Positions 1 through 5,447 of a stretch of 5,451 nucleotides of DNA are shown here, one piece after another (the first letter of the stretch is position 1; every line of letters starts with the position of its first letter). The translations under genes were made by a program, and so were the position numbers. Source of the DNA: Candidatus Treponema faecavium (GTDB lineage Bacteria > Spirochaetota > Spirochaetia > Treponematales > Treponemataceae). A model generated the notes under the pieces. It was not told where the DNA came from and ran no database searches. It was given only the letters and a program-made list of their open reading frames with translations. The stretch lies in assembly GCA_019113455.1 (NCBI GenBank), contig DXHG01000174.1, positions 1-5,451 on the forward strand, read 5' to 3'.

Positions 1-855
1 GTTAAAGCCTGATACGCCCCGCACGGGGTCTGCAACCGGCGTGCTGCTGTATCCAAACAGCGTGCCTGATGTGCCGAGGCTGATGGTAAGCACGCCGTCC
101 CGCACCGTACCGGTGCCAATTGCGCTCATCATATTGTCGCCGCCGCCGGAAGAAACCGGTATGCCTGCAGGGATTCCAAACGCTGCGGCGGCTTTTTCAG
201 ACACGTATCCGCAGGGCTTTTCCGACGCCGAAACCGGCGGCAGTAAGCCATACAGCCGCGGGTCAATACAATCGCACATCTTTTTTGACCACTGCTTTGC
301 TGCTCCGTTATACAGCGCTGTTCCCGACGCATCCCCGTTTTCGGCGGCGTACGCGCCGCATAACAGATAATTCAGGTAATTATGCGGAAGCATAACATAG
401 CGCAGCCGCTCAAACGCTTCCGGATGGTGCCGTTTAAGCCAGAGAATCTTTGGCGCGGTAAAGCCCGGAAGCATCAAATTGCCCGTTTCCCGGATAACAG
501 CGTCATTGCCTCCGGCGGCGTCGGTGATAATACTGCACTCTTCGGCAGTCGTTGTGTCGTTCCACAGCTTTACGTTATACAGCGCCGTACCGTTCTCATC
601 GAGTGCGACAAGCCCATGCTGATGGCCCGACACACCTATCGCAGCAATACTCGCCTTCTGTTCAGCAGAAAACGCGGCGAAACACTCGGCAAGCGCCGCT
701 TCATACCATTCCGTTTTCTGTTCGCGCGTACCGTCATTTTCAGCGATAAGCGCTACCGGCACCTGCGCCTTTGCGATAATCTTTTTTGTCTGCCACTCAT
801 AGAGCATTGTTTTTATGCTCTGAGTTCCCATGTCAATGCCTGCGACTGTCCGCAT
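1..855 (-). CDS. xylB: Xylulokinase, N-terminal 285 residues (C-terminus off the left edge)
   Basis: FGGY-family sugar kinase that phosphorylates D-xylulose to D-xylulose 5-phosphate with ATP in the cytoplasm. Visible motifs: the N-terminal phosphate-binding strand GIDMGTQS (6-13), SGHQHG (76-81), LWND (97-100), TGNLMLPGFTAPK (124-136), DASGT (175-179), the GGGDN box (237-241) with the expected catalytic base Asp240, and SLGTSGTLF (259-267). From memory these line up closely with E. coli XylB (about 484 residues), so roughly 60% of the protein is here. The frame is open to position 1. The start at 853-855 lies 9 nt after an AGGAGGT ribosome site; an ATG at 860-862 is too close to that site and in another frame. 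It is the last visible gene of the operon, 16 nt after the permease stop. The C-terminal FGGY domain is not visible. Other FGGY kinases are possible, but the motif set favours xylulose. Confidence 0.93.
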   Translation of the reverse strand, partial: MRTVAGIDMGTQSIKTMLYEWQTKKIIAKAQVPVALIAENDGTREQKTEWYEAALAECFAAFSAEQKASIAAIGVSGHQHGLVALDENGTALYNVKLWNDTTTAEECSIITDAAGGNDAVIRETGNLMLPGFTAPKILWLKRHHPEAFERLRYVMLPHNYLNYLLCGAYAAENGDASGTALYNGAAKQWSKKMCDCIDPRLYGLLPPVSASEKPCGYVSEKAAAAFGIPAGIPVSSGGGDNMMSAIGTGTVRDGVLTISLGTSGTLFGYSSTPVADPVRGVSGFN

Positions 856-864
856 CAATCATAA

Positions 865-871
865 ACCTCCT
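865..871 (-). promoter_or_regulatory. Ribosome binding site of xylB
   Basis: The minus strand reads AGGAGGT, a full Shine-Dalgarno match, ending 9 nt before the ATG at 855. It directly abuts the permease stop codon (872-874), so ribosomes finishing the permease would cover it. Translational coupling of kinase to permease is a reasonable inference. The site decides the start against the out-of-frame ATG at 860-862. Confidence 0.85.
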
Positions 872-2050
872 TTAATTCTTAACTCGTTTTTTTGAAAGTA
901 CGTCGAATACGACCGCAAACAACAATACAAGCCCTTTTACAACACGCTGCCAGTTCGCGTCAATACCCATAATCGACATGCCGTTATTCAAAACCCCCAT
1001 AAAAATAGCGCCGATTACAGCTCCGCCGACAGTACCGGTGCCGCCGTACGCAGAAGCGCCGCCGATATAACACGCGCCGATTGCGTCCATTTCGTAGTTT
1101 GTTCCTGCCGTCGGAGAAGCCGAATTAAACCGTCCCACGCAGGCAAGTGCCGCCACGGCAGACAGAAAGCCCATGTTGGTATAGGCAAAAAATAGAACCT
1201 TATCGGTATTGATGCCGGAAAGGCGCGCAGCTTTTTCATTGCCACCCATCGCATACAGATACCGGCCGGGAACGGTTTTCTGCGTGTAGTAACTGTATCC
1301 AAGCACAATCACCACGAGCAGAATAAGAATCACCGGAAAGCCTTTATTCATGCTTAAAAGCCACGACAAAAGCATAACAACGGCAGAAATAAGCACAGTA
1401 CGCGCGATAAAGAATACAGATGACTCTACCGCATAATTCCTGCGGAGCTTTTTTATTCGCCCTGCGACAGAAACAGCTATAAAGATGACGCATGCAACCG
1501 TACCGATAGCAATCGTTATTGCCATAACGGCGGCCTTATCCTCAAGATTCGGTACAAAGCTCGTAAAATACCGCAAATACTCATCGGGGAACGGAGAAAT
1601 CGTCAGTCCGTTGAGAATCAGCAGCGCAACGCCGCGCCAGAGCAGCATGCCGGTCAGCGTAACGATAAACGCGGGAATTCTGATAAACGCAATCCAGAAA
1701 CCCTGCCATGCGCCGATACAGATACCAGCCATAAGGCATAGAATAATAGAAACATACACATTCAGATGCATGTTGACAATCAGCGTGCCGGCAAGCGCCC
1801 CCACCATCGCGACGACAGAACCAACAGACAAATCGATATTGCCGCCGGTGAGAATACACAGCAGCATACCCGTCGCCAGAATAACGACATACGCATTCTG
1901 GCTGATAATGTTTGAAATATTGAGCGGATCAAACAGAGACCCGCGTCCGGTTACCAGTATCAGCGCCTGAAACAGCAGCATAAGCACGACAAGCGCAATC
2001 AGCATACTGTTTTTCTGTAAACTCTTTTTTATCATGTCTGAACCAGTCAT
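872..2050 (-). CDS. mmsB: Sugar ABC transporter permease, MmsB/GguB/XylH type
   Basis: Inner-membrane subunit of the pentose/multiple-monosaccharide ABC importer, 392 residues, BPD_transp_2 family. The sequence is mostly hydrophobic, with a first membrane segment at about 16-34. Family hallmarks are GGNIDLSVGS (69-78), the ATPase-coupling loop GRYLYAMGGNEKAARLSGIN (262-281), the glycine-rich ACYIGGASAYGGTGTVGG (326-343), and a basic C-terminus. It is longer than ribose permeases (about 320 residues); the extra central part (about 195-260, including a basic loop GRIKKLRRN) is what XylH and GguB proteins show. Start chosen at 2050: GAGGAG (2058-2063) lies 7 nt upstream. An ATG 4 nt further upstream is out of frame, and Met6 is a less well-placed alternative. 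It follows the ATPase by 66 nt and precedes xylB by 16 nt. One permease gene implies a homodimer in the membrane. Confidence 0.93.
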   Translation of the reverse strand: MTGSDMIKKSLQKNSMLIALVVLMLLFQALILVTGRGSLFDPLNISNIISQNAYVVILATGMLLCILTGGNIDLSVGSVVAMVGALAGTLIVNMHLNVYVSIILCLMAGICIGAWQGFWIAFIRIPAFIVTLTGMLLWRGVALLILNGLTISPFPDEYLRYFTSFVPNLEDKAAVMAITIAIGTVACVIFIAVSVAGRIKKLRRNYAVESSVFFIARTVLISAVVMLLSWLLSMNKGFPVILILLVVIVLGYSYYTQKTVPGRYLYAMGGNEKAARLSGINTDKVLFFAYTNMGFLSAVAALACVGRFNSASPTAGTNYEMDAIGACYIGGASAYGGTGTVGGAVIGAIFMGVLNNGMSIMGIDANWQRVVKGLVLLFAVVFDVLSKKRVKN

Positions 2051-2116
2051 TCATATTCTCCTCTATGTATAATAATAAAAACGCCGCGCAGGCCGTTCAG
2101 TACTGCAGCCGCTCGC

Positions 2117-3655
2117 TCAGGAACCAGCTCCGCTGTTTTGCAGAATACAGGACATAATCGATTCCTGTGTCGCTTCATCTTTAGCAAGCTCGCCGACGAT
2201 GCGCCCTTCATTCATAACGTATATGCGGTCGCACATTCCCAGCAGTTCCGGCATTTCAGACGAAATCATCAGCACGCTTTTGCCTTCCGCAACAAGATCG
2301 TTGATAATACAGTATATCTCGTATTTCGCCCCGACATCGATGCCGCGCGTCGGCTCGTCAAGGATGAGAATCTCAGGGTCAGTGAACATCCATTTACTCA
2401 GCAGCACCTTCTGCTGATTGCCGCCGGAAAGATTGCCGGCCAGCTGATCGATGCTGGAACATTTCGTATGCAGTTTCTCACGATATTCTTCGGCGACCCT
2501 GCGTTCTAAATCCGGGTCGAGTATGTTCCGGCGGCTCACCTTATCAAGTTTTGCAAGAGTCGTATTTGTCGCAATGGAATCGCTGAGAACAAGCCCGTTG
2601 CCTTTTCTGTCTTCCGTAACATAAGCCAGATGATGATCAATCGCCGAGCGTACTGAATGCATATGCACTTCTTTTCCGTTCAGAAACACCTGCCCTGAAA
2701 CATCACGGCCGTAGCTGCGCCCAAACACGCTCATCGCCATTTCCGTGCGTCCGGCTCCAATGAGACCGGCAATGCCGACAACTTCTCCGCTACGCACATT
2801 TAGGCTGATATTGTCGCAGACCTTCCTGTTTTCATATAACGGATGATACACCGTCCAGTTTTTTATCTCCAGAGAGACGTTTCCGATAGAACTCGTACGC
2901 TTAGGGAACCGATCCGTCAGATCGCGGCCTACCATCGCGCTGATAATGACATCTTCATTAAAGCTCTCATGTTTTTTATCTAAAGTCCGTATCGTCTGAC
3001 CGTCTCTGATAACCGTAATGCGGTCAGCGACATAAGACACTTCATTCAATTTATGGGAAATAATAATAGAAGTCATGCCGTCGGCCTTGAAACGAAGCAG
3101 CAGATCCAAAAGCGCCTTTGAATCTGTTTCGTTCAAAGAAGCCGTCGGTTCGTCAAGAATAAGCAGTTTTACATTCTTTGCAAGCGCCTTTGCAATTTCC
3201 ACTAGCTGCTGTTTACCGATACCTATATCCTTTATCAGCGTGTGCGGCGATTCATGCAGCCCCACCATATCCAATAAAGACGCCGCCAGCTGATATGTCT
3301 CATCCCAGTTAATGCCGCTCCAGGTTTTGCGCTCATTGCCCAGAAACATGTTTTCGCCGACAGACAGAAACGGCACAAGCGCCAGCTCCTGATGAATAAT
3401 GACAATGCCTTTGTCTTCACTGTCTTTGATTGTATTAAACCGGCATATCTCCCCGTTGTACAGAATATCGCCCGTATAGGAACCAAATGGATAAATACCG
3501 CTGAGCACATTCATCAGCGTTGATTTTCCCGCCCCGTTTTCGCCGACAAGCGCGTGAATCTCGCCTTCCTCAATCTGTAAGTTTACATCGTCCAGCGCCT
3601 TTACTCCGGGAAACGTTTTTGTAATAGAACGCATTTCAAGCAGCGTGTTTGCCAT
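2117..3655 (-). CDS. mmsA: Sugar ABC transporter ATP-binding protein with two ATPase domains, MmsA/GguA/XylG type
   Basis: Cytoplasmic ATPase that drives the sugar importer; 512 residues, the normal size for this two-domain family. Domain 1: Walker A GENGAGKST (38-46), Q-loop Gln89, atypical signature IGIGKQQ (144-150), Walker B LLILDEPTASLN (164-175), switch His201. Domain 2: Walker A without lysine, GLIGAGRTE (297-305), canonical signature LSGGNQQ (409-415), Walker B ILILDEPTRGID (429-440), and SSEMPE in place of the switch histidine. Pairing of a complete and a degenerate ATP site is typical of RbsA/XylG/GguA proteins, so these are not defects. The start at 3655 is chosen because AGGAGGTG (3658-3665) lies just upstream, although AGGAGG to ATG is a short 4 nt, and because homology begins at once. 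The open frame continues upstream to an ATG at 3709, but those 18 residues look non-coding and that ATG falls inside the 3699-3721 stem-loop. Confidence 0.94.
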   Translation of the reverse strand: MANTLLEMRSITKTFPGVKALDDVNLQIEEGEIHALVGENGAGKSTLMNVLSGIYPFGSYTGDILYNGEICRFNTIKDSEDKGIVIIHQELALVPFLSVGENMFLGNERKTWSGINWDETYQLAASLLDMVGLHESPHTLIKDIGIGKQQLVEIAKALAKNVKLLILDEPTASLNETDSKALLDLLLRFKADGMTSIIISHKLNEVSYVADRITVIRDGQTIRTLDKKHESFNEDVIISAMVGRDLTDRFPKRTSSIGNVSLEIKNWTVYHPLYENRKVCDNISLNVRSGEVVGIAGLIGAGRTEMAMSVFGRSYGRDVSGQVFLNGKEVHMHSVRSAIDHHLAYVTEDRKGNGLVLSDSIATNTTLAKLDKVSRRNILDPDLERRVAEEYREKLHTKCSSIDQLAGNLSGGNQQKVLLSKWMFTDPEILILDEPTRGIDVGAKYEIYCIINDLVAEGKSVLMISSEMPELLGMCDRIYVMNEGRIVGELAKDEATQESIMSCILQNSGAGS

Positions 3656-3657
3656 AC

Positions 3658-3665
3658 CACCTCCT
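3658..3665 (-). promoter_or_regulatory. Ribosome binding site of the ATPase gene
   Basis: The minus strand reads AGGAGGTG, an eight-base match to the 16S rRNA tail, immediately before ATG 3655. It supports this start over the upstream in-frame ATG at 3709, which has no such site. Confidence 0.8.
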
Positions 3666-3698
3666 GAATTAACACCAGCAAGACCGATAACGCAAGAA

Positions 3699-3721
3699 GC
3701 TGCCCCCAAACAGGGGACAGC
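3699..3721 (-). other. Intercistronic stem-loop between binding-protein and ATPase genes
   Basis: In the minus-strand transcript, GCUGUCCCC pairs with GGGGGCAGC across a UGUUU loop: nine pairs including one G-U. It lies 18 nt after the binding-protein stop and 43 nt before the ATPase start. Only a broken U-run (UUCUU) follows, so it is at best a partial terminator. Such hairpins often raise the level of the binding protein over the membrane subunits, by protecting the upstream message from 3' exonucleases or by partial termination. That role is inferred here. Confidence 0.7.
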
Positions 3722-3739
3722 ACTCTCTGCATTTTCACG

Positions 3740-4816
3740 CTACAGCGCAACGTCTGCTTCTGTATAGTAACCGCTGTCGATCAGCATTTCCTTATAGTTA
3801 TCGATAGTGACGGCAACCGGATCGCACAGGAACGAAGGAATAATACCCGTACCGTTGTCATAGGTTTCGCGGTCGTTGATATCGACCGGGGTACCCTTAA
3901 CGATAGCGTCAACCATCTCGACAACCTTTGCCGCAAGCGTCCGTGTATCCTTGAACACGGACATCGCCTGATAACCGCGGATCATGTTCTTTACCGACGG
4001 CTTATCGCAGTCCTGACCGGTAATAACGGGAATGTTTTCTTCCGTATAGCCGACTGCAAGCAGCGCGTTGGTAACGCCGTTCGCGACGGAGTCGTTTGAA
4101 CACAGCACCGCGTCAAGCTGATTGCTTGACGGGCCATACTGATTGGCAGAAATAATGTTTTCCATGCGCTTCTGCGCTTCTTCTGTCGACCAGTTCAGCG
4201 TTGAACACTGCGCAAGCGTCGTCTGACCGGAACGGACAATCACTTTGCCGCTGTCAATATACGGGCGAAGAATATCCATCGCGCCACCGTAGAAGAAATT
4301 CGTGTTGTTGTCATCGGTAGGACCGGTGAAAATCTCCATGTAGAACGGACCGGGTTCCGTATCAAGCTGCAGCGCGTCGCGAATATAAGAACCCTGCGTC
4401 AGACCCACACGGTAGTTGTCAAATGTTGCATAATAGGACACGGCGTCGCTGTTCATAATCAGGCGATCGTACGCGATAACCGGAATGCCGCGGTCTTTCG
4501 CGCCTTTGAGCGCCTCGGTCAGCGCGGAACCATCGATAGCGGCAACAACAAGCACCTTGCAGTTTCCCATAATCATGTTTTCAATCTGGGAAACCTGCGT
4601 CGGAATGTCGTTATCGCCTGCATACTGCAGATCTACCTGATACCCGGCCTTCTCAAGTTCCGCCTTCATGTTGCTTCCGTCCTGATTCCAGCGCTGCAGA
4701 CTCTGCGTAGGCATTGAAACACCGACTTTGATCGCTCCGGAATCCTGACTGCCTCCGGCAAATACGCTTGCGCTCAGCAGCAAACCGGCGGCAGCAGACA
4801 CGATTCTTTTCATCAT
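3740..4816 (-). CDS. chvE: Periplasmic sugar-binding protein of ABC importer, ChvE/XylF type
   Basis: Captures the sugar in the periplasm and delivers it to the permease; 358 residues, normal for the type-1 periplasmic fold. A signal peptide spans 1-20: basic Met-Met-Lys-Arg, hydrophobic core (5-17), then VFA before GGS, a signal peptidase I site. There is no cysteine there, so it is not a lipoprotein. ChvE/XylF-like motifs: MPTQSLQRWNQDG (35-47), QYAGDNDIPTQVSQIENM (64-81), AAIDGS (92-97), IAYDRLI (114-120), YYATFDNYRVG (128-138), GPTDDNN (165-171), SNDSVANG (240-247) and GQDCDKPS (267-274). Sugar contacts are expected in these loops. The neighbouring xylulokinase points to xylose, but ChvE proteins often bind several aldoses. 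First gene of the operon. Start: AGGAGG is 5 nt before ATG 4816 and 8 nt before ATG 4813. The second is equally good and gives MKRIV, so the true start may be one codon shorter. Confidence 0.93.
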   Translation of the reverse strand: MMKRIVSAAAGLLLSASVFAGGSQDSGAIKVGVSMPTQSLQRWNQDGSNMKAELEKAGYQVDLQYAGDNDIPTQVSQIENMIMGNCKVLVVAAIDGSALTEALKGAKDRGIPVIAYDRLIMNSDAVSYYATFDNYRVGLTQGSYIRDALQLDTEPGPFYMEIFTGPTDDNNTNFFYGGAMDILRPYIDSGKVIVRSGQTTLAQCSTLNWSTEEAQKRMENIISANQYGPSSNQLDAVLCSNDSVANGVTNALLAVGYTEENIPVITGQDCDKPSVKNMIRGYQAMSVFKDTRTLAAKVVEMVDAIVKGTPVDINDRETYDNGTGIIPSFLCDPVAVTIDNYKEMLIDSGYYTEADVAL

Positions 4817-4821
4817 CTTTT

Positions 4822-4827
4822 CCTCCT
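4822..4827 (-). promoter_or_regulatory. Ribosome binding site of the binding-protein gene
   Basis: The minus strand reads AGGAGG, then AAAAG, then two adjacent ATG codons. Spacing is 5 nt to the first ATG (4816) and 8 nt to the second (4813), so both are usable. Confidence 0.85.
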
Positions 4828-4835
4828 AAGTAATC

Positions 4836-4852
4836 CAATTCACAAAGAATTG
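4836..4852 (-). other. Small AT-rich hairpin in the leader
   Basis: CAATTC and GAATTG form a perfect six-base inverted repeat around a five-base loop. It lies between the operator-like palindrome and the ribosome site, 8 nt upstream of AGGAGG. It is weak as RNA. It could shape the leader or be a second half-site for a regulator. No function can be assigned. Confidence 0.4.
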
Positions 4853-4859
4853 ATATGCA

Positions 4860-4883
4860 TAACATGTGCTCGAGCACATGTTA
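4860..4883. promoter_or_regulatory. Perfect 24-bp palindrome over the transcription start; candidate operator
   Basis: Each 12-base half reads TAACATGTGCTC towards the centre, and the two halves are exact reverse complements with a CG dyad centre. It starts one base downstream of the -10 box, so it covers roughly -5 to +19 of the predicted transcript. A repressor bound here would block RNA polymerase. Even-length palindromes centred on CG are typical of LacI/GalR-family operators, so a sugar-responsive repressor of that kind is the leading guess. The regulator is not in the window and could belong to another family. In RNA the same sequence would fold as a stem-loop at the extreme 5' end. Confidence 0.75.
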
Positions 4884-4884
4884 C

Positions 4885-4913
4885 ATACTAATATGGCGTT
4901 CATTCATTGTCAA
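4885..4913 (-). promoter_or_regulatory. Sigma-70 promoter of the sugar-transport operon
   Basis: On the minus strand the -35 box is a perfect TTGACA (4908-4913), the spacer is exactly 17 bp (4891-4907), and the -10 box is TAGTAT (4885-4890), matching TATAAT at four of six positions including the key A2 and T6. Transcription should begin near 4877-4879, giving a leader of about 60 nt before the binding-protein gene. The strong -35 with a weaker -10 and an overlapping palindrome suits a promoter that is strong when derepressed. Confidence 0.85.
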
Positions 4914-4917
4914 GAGA

Positions 4918-4940
4918 TTTTTTTCCGTTTTTACATTTTT
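4918..4940 (-). promoter_or_regulatory. A-tracts upstream of the -35 box; candidate UP element
   Basis: Read on the minus strand, three A-runs lie upstream of the -35 box: seven A at 4918-4924, five at 4928-4932 and five at 4936-4940, at about -40 to -62. This placement fits contacts by the RNA polymerase alpha C-terminal domains. Spacing between run centres is 8-9 bp, shorter than a helical turn, so sequence-directed bending is less certain. Confidence 0.5.
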
Positions 4941-4987
4941 ATCCGCGCGCGGCGCGTCTCTGCCATCCGCATCCATTCCGCCCCCTG

Positions 4988-5007
4988 AAAAGCCGCCTGC
5001 CAGCGGC
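4988..5007 (-). terminator. Weak terminator-like hairpin upstream of the promoter
   Basis: On the minus strand GCCGC-TGGCAG-GCGGC is followed directly by TTTT. The stem is only five GC pairs and the T-run only four bases. It could insulate the operon from transcription coming from the right, but is too short to call with confidence. Confidence 0.3.
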
Positions 5008-5059
5008 AATACACACCAGCGTGCCCGCATATCACAGGAACATGATAAACTCAAACTTT

Positions 5060-5278
5060 TCCCGATTGCAAATAAGAATTTTGCCATTTATCCGGTAAGA
5101 ATTTTGCCGTCGGCCGGCGAGACACTTGCAATCGGCAAACTAAAAATTTGCCATCGGCAAGTGCGCCATTTGCCATCGGCCAGTGAGACAAAAGCCGTCG
5201 GCAAATTTCATACCCTAATAAACGGCAAATTTGAAATTTGCCAGTGGCAAACCTGCAAAGTTACCGTCTATGCAAGTT
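5060..5278. repeat. Degenerate 22-bp tandem array of TTGCC-N3-GGCAA units
   Basis: The core TTGCCRTCGGCAA recurs with starts at 5104, 5126, 5148, 5170 and 5192: five units exactly 22 bp apart. Similarity extends past the core; the 22-base units at 5146 and 5168 differ at about three positions, and units 5102 and 5168 both end in GAGAC. More decayed units appear near 5060, 5081, 5216, 5238 (TTGCCAGTGGCAA) and 5261 (TTACCGTC then GCAAGT). Each good unit is itself a small palindrome. A 19-bp inverted repeat sits across units at 5224-5242 (GGCAAATTT around one G). The period is two helical turns, so palindrome centres face the same side of the DNA. There is no spacer diversity as in CRISPR. Function unknown. 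Confidence 0.8.
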
Positions 5279-5305
5279 TTAGGGCGCAATGCGCCCTAAA
5301 ACTTG
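5273..5305. repeat. Hairpin 1: 33-bp inverted repeat with 16-bp arms
   Basis: The arms CAAGTTTTAGGGCGCA and TGCGCCCTAAAACTTG are exact reverse complements around a single A at 5289. As RNA this would be a very stable stem on either strand. No T-run follows on either side, so it is not a standard intrinsic terminator. It overlaps the end of the last array unit. Confidence 0.85.
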
Positions 5306-5308
5306 GCA

Positions 5309-5328
5309 GCTTGCCGCGCGCGGCAAGC
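5309..5328. repeat. Hairpin 2: perfect 20-bp palindrome
   Basis: The half-site GCTTGCCGCG is followed by its exact reverse complement. The outer TTGCC and GGCAA are the same words as in the 22-bp array, here separated by six bases (GCGCGC) instead of three. It lies three bases after hairpin 1. Confidence 0.8.
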
Positions 5329-5330
5329 AT

Positions 5331-5347
5331 CAGTGCTGGTGAGGAGG
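5331..5347. repeat. Direct repeat CAGTGCTGG, copy 1
   Basis: CAGTGCTGGTGAGGAG at this site recurs as CAGTGCTGG-AGGAG starting at 5432, 101 bp further on. The two copies bracket hairpins 3 and 4. Copy 2 runs to the window edge, so the full repeat length is not visible. Confidence 0.65.
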
Positions 5348-5353
5348 GTGTAC

Positions 5354-5386
5354 GCTTACTGCTCGGACTAAGTCCTCGCAGTAAGC
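5354..5386. repeat. Hairpin 3: interrupted inverted repeat
   Basis: Outer arms GCTTACTGC and GCAGTAAGC (nine pairs) enclose a two-by-two TC/TC mismatch and an inner GGACT-A-AGTCC stem (five pairs). The symmetric internal loop could be a protein contact if the sequence is transcribed. Confidence 0.8.
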
Positions 5387-5388
5387 TG

Positions 5389-5418
5389 GCAGTTTTTGAG
5401 GCTGTGCCTCAAAACTGC
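5389..5418. repeat. Hairpin 4: inverted repeat with one bulge
   Basis: GCAGTTTTTGAGGC pairs with GCCTCAAAACTGC around a TGT loop; one of the five T is unpaired against four A. The arm resembles that of hairpin 1 (AGTTTT followed by a G-rich block ending in GGC), suggesting that the two are diverged copies. No T-run follows the stem on either strand. Confidence 0.8.
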
Positions 5419-5431
5419 GACTAACAACCCA

Positions 5432-5447
5432 CAGTGCTGGAGGAGAG
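5432..5447. repeat. Direct repeat CAGTGCTGG, copy 2 (at window edge)
   Basis: This is the second copy of the repeat at 5331: CAGTGCTGG followed by AGGAG, with one base fewer between them. It may continue beyond the window. Confidence 0.6.

Noticed and set aside
382..864. Long plus-strand open frame opposite xylB, and similar ones opposite the other genes
   Set aside because: They are shadows of well-supported minus-strand genes, without ribosome sites or family motifs.
2067..2100. Terminator between ATPase and permease (GC-rich patch followed by TTTTTATTATT on the minus strand)
   Set aside because: The best stem I can form is three pairs (GCC/GGC), too weak for termination, and the permease must be expressed with the ATPase.
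2117..3655. Degenerate Walker A of domain 2 and atypical signature of domain 1 as possible inactivation
   Set aside because: Both are standard in the two-domain sugar ATPases RbsA, XylG and GguA. The composite site made of domain 1 Walker A and domain 2 LSGGNQ is intact.
3656..3709. 18-residue N-terminal extension of the ATPase
   Set aside because: The ATG at 3709 lies in a stem-loop and lacks a ribosome site, while AGGAGGTG directly precedes ATG 3655, where family homology starts.
4943..4952. GC palindrome CCGCGCGCGG left of the weak terminator
   Set aside because: It is a short alternating CG run with no T-run and no second copy, so it is probably chance or part of a GC-rich patch.
4881..5087. 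68-codon open frame on the minus strand ending in the promoter
   Set aside because: It covers the -10 and -35 boxes and A-tracts, has no Shine-Dalgarno sequence, and the product has no recognisable motif.
5088..5096. DnaA box (TTATCCGGT) beside the iteron-like array, hinting at a replication origin
   Set aside because: Only the first six bases match TTATCCACA, no second box or replication gene is visible, and the setting is a sugar operon.
5060..5278. CRISPR array
   Set aside because: The period is 22 bp with no room for unique spacers between units, the units are degenerate, and no cas gene is visible.
4855..5424. 189-codon open frame on the plus strand across the upstream region
   Set aside because: It begins inside the operator palindrome, crosses the promoter and all repeats, has no ribosome site, and its composition follows the repeats rather than a protein family.
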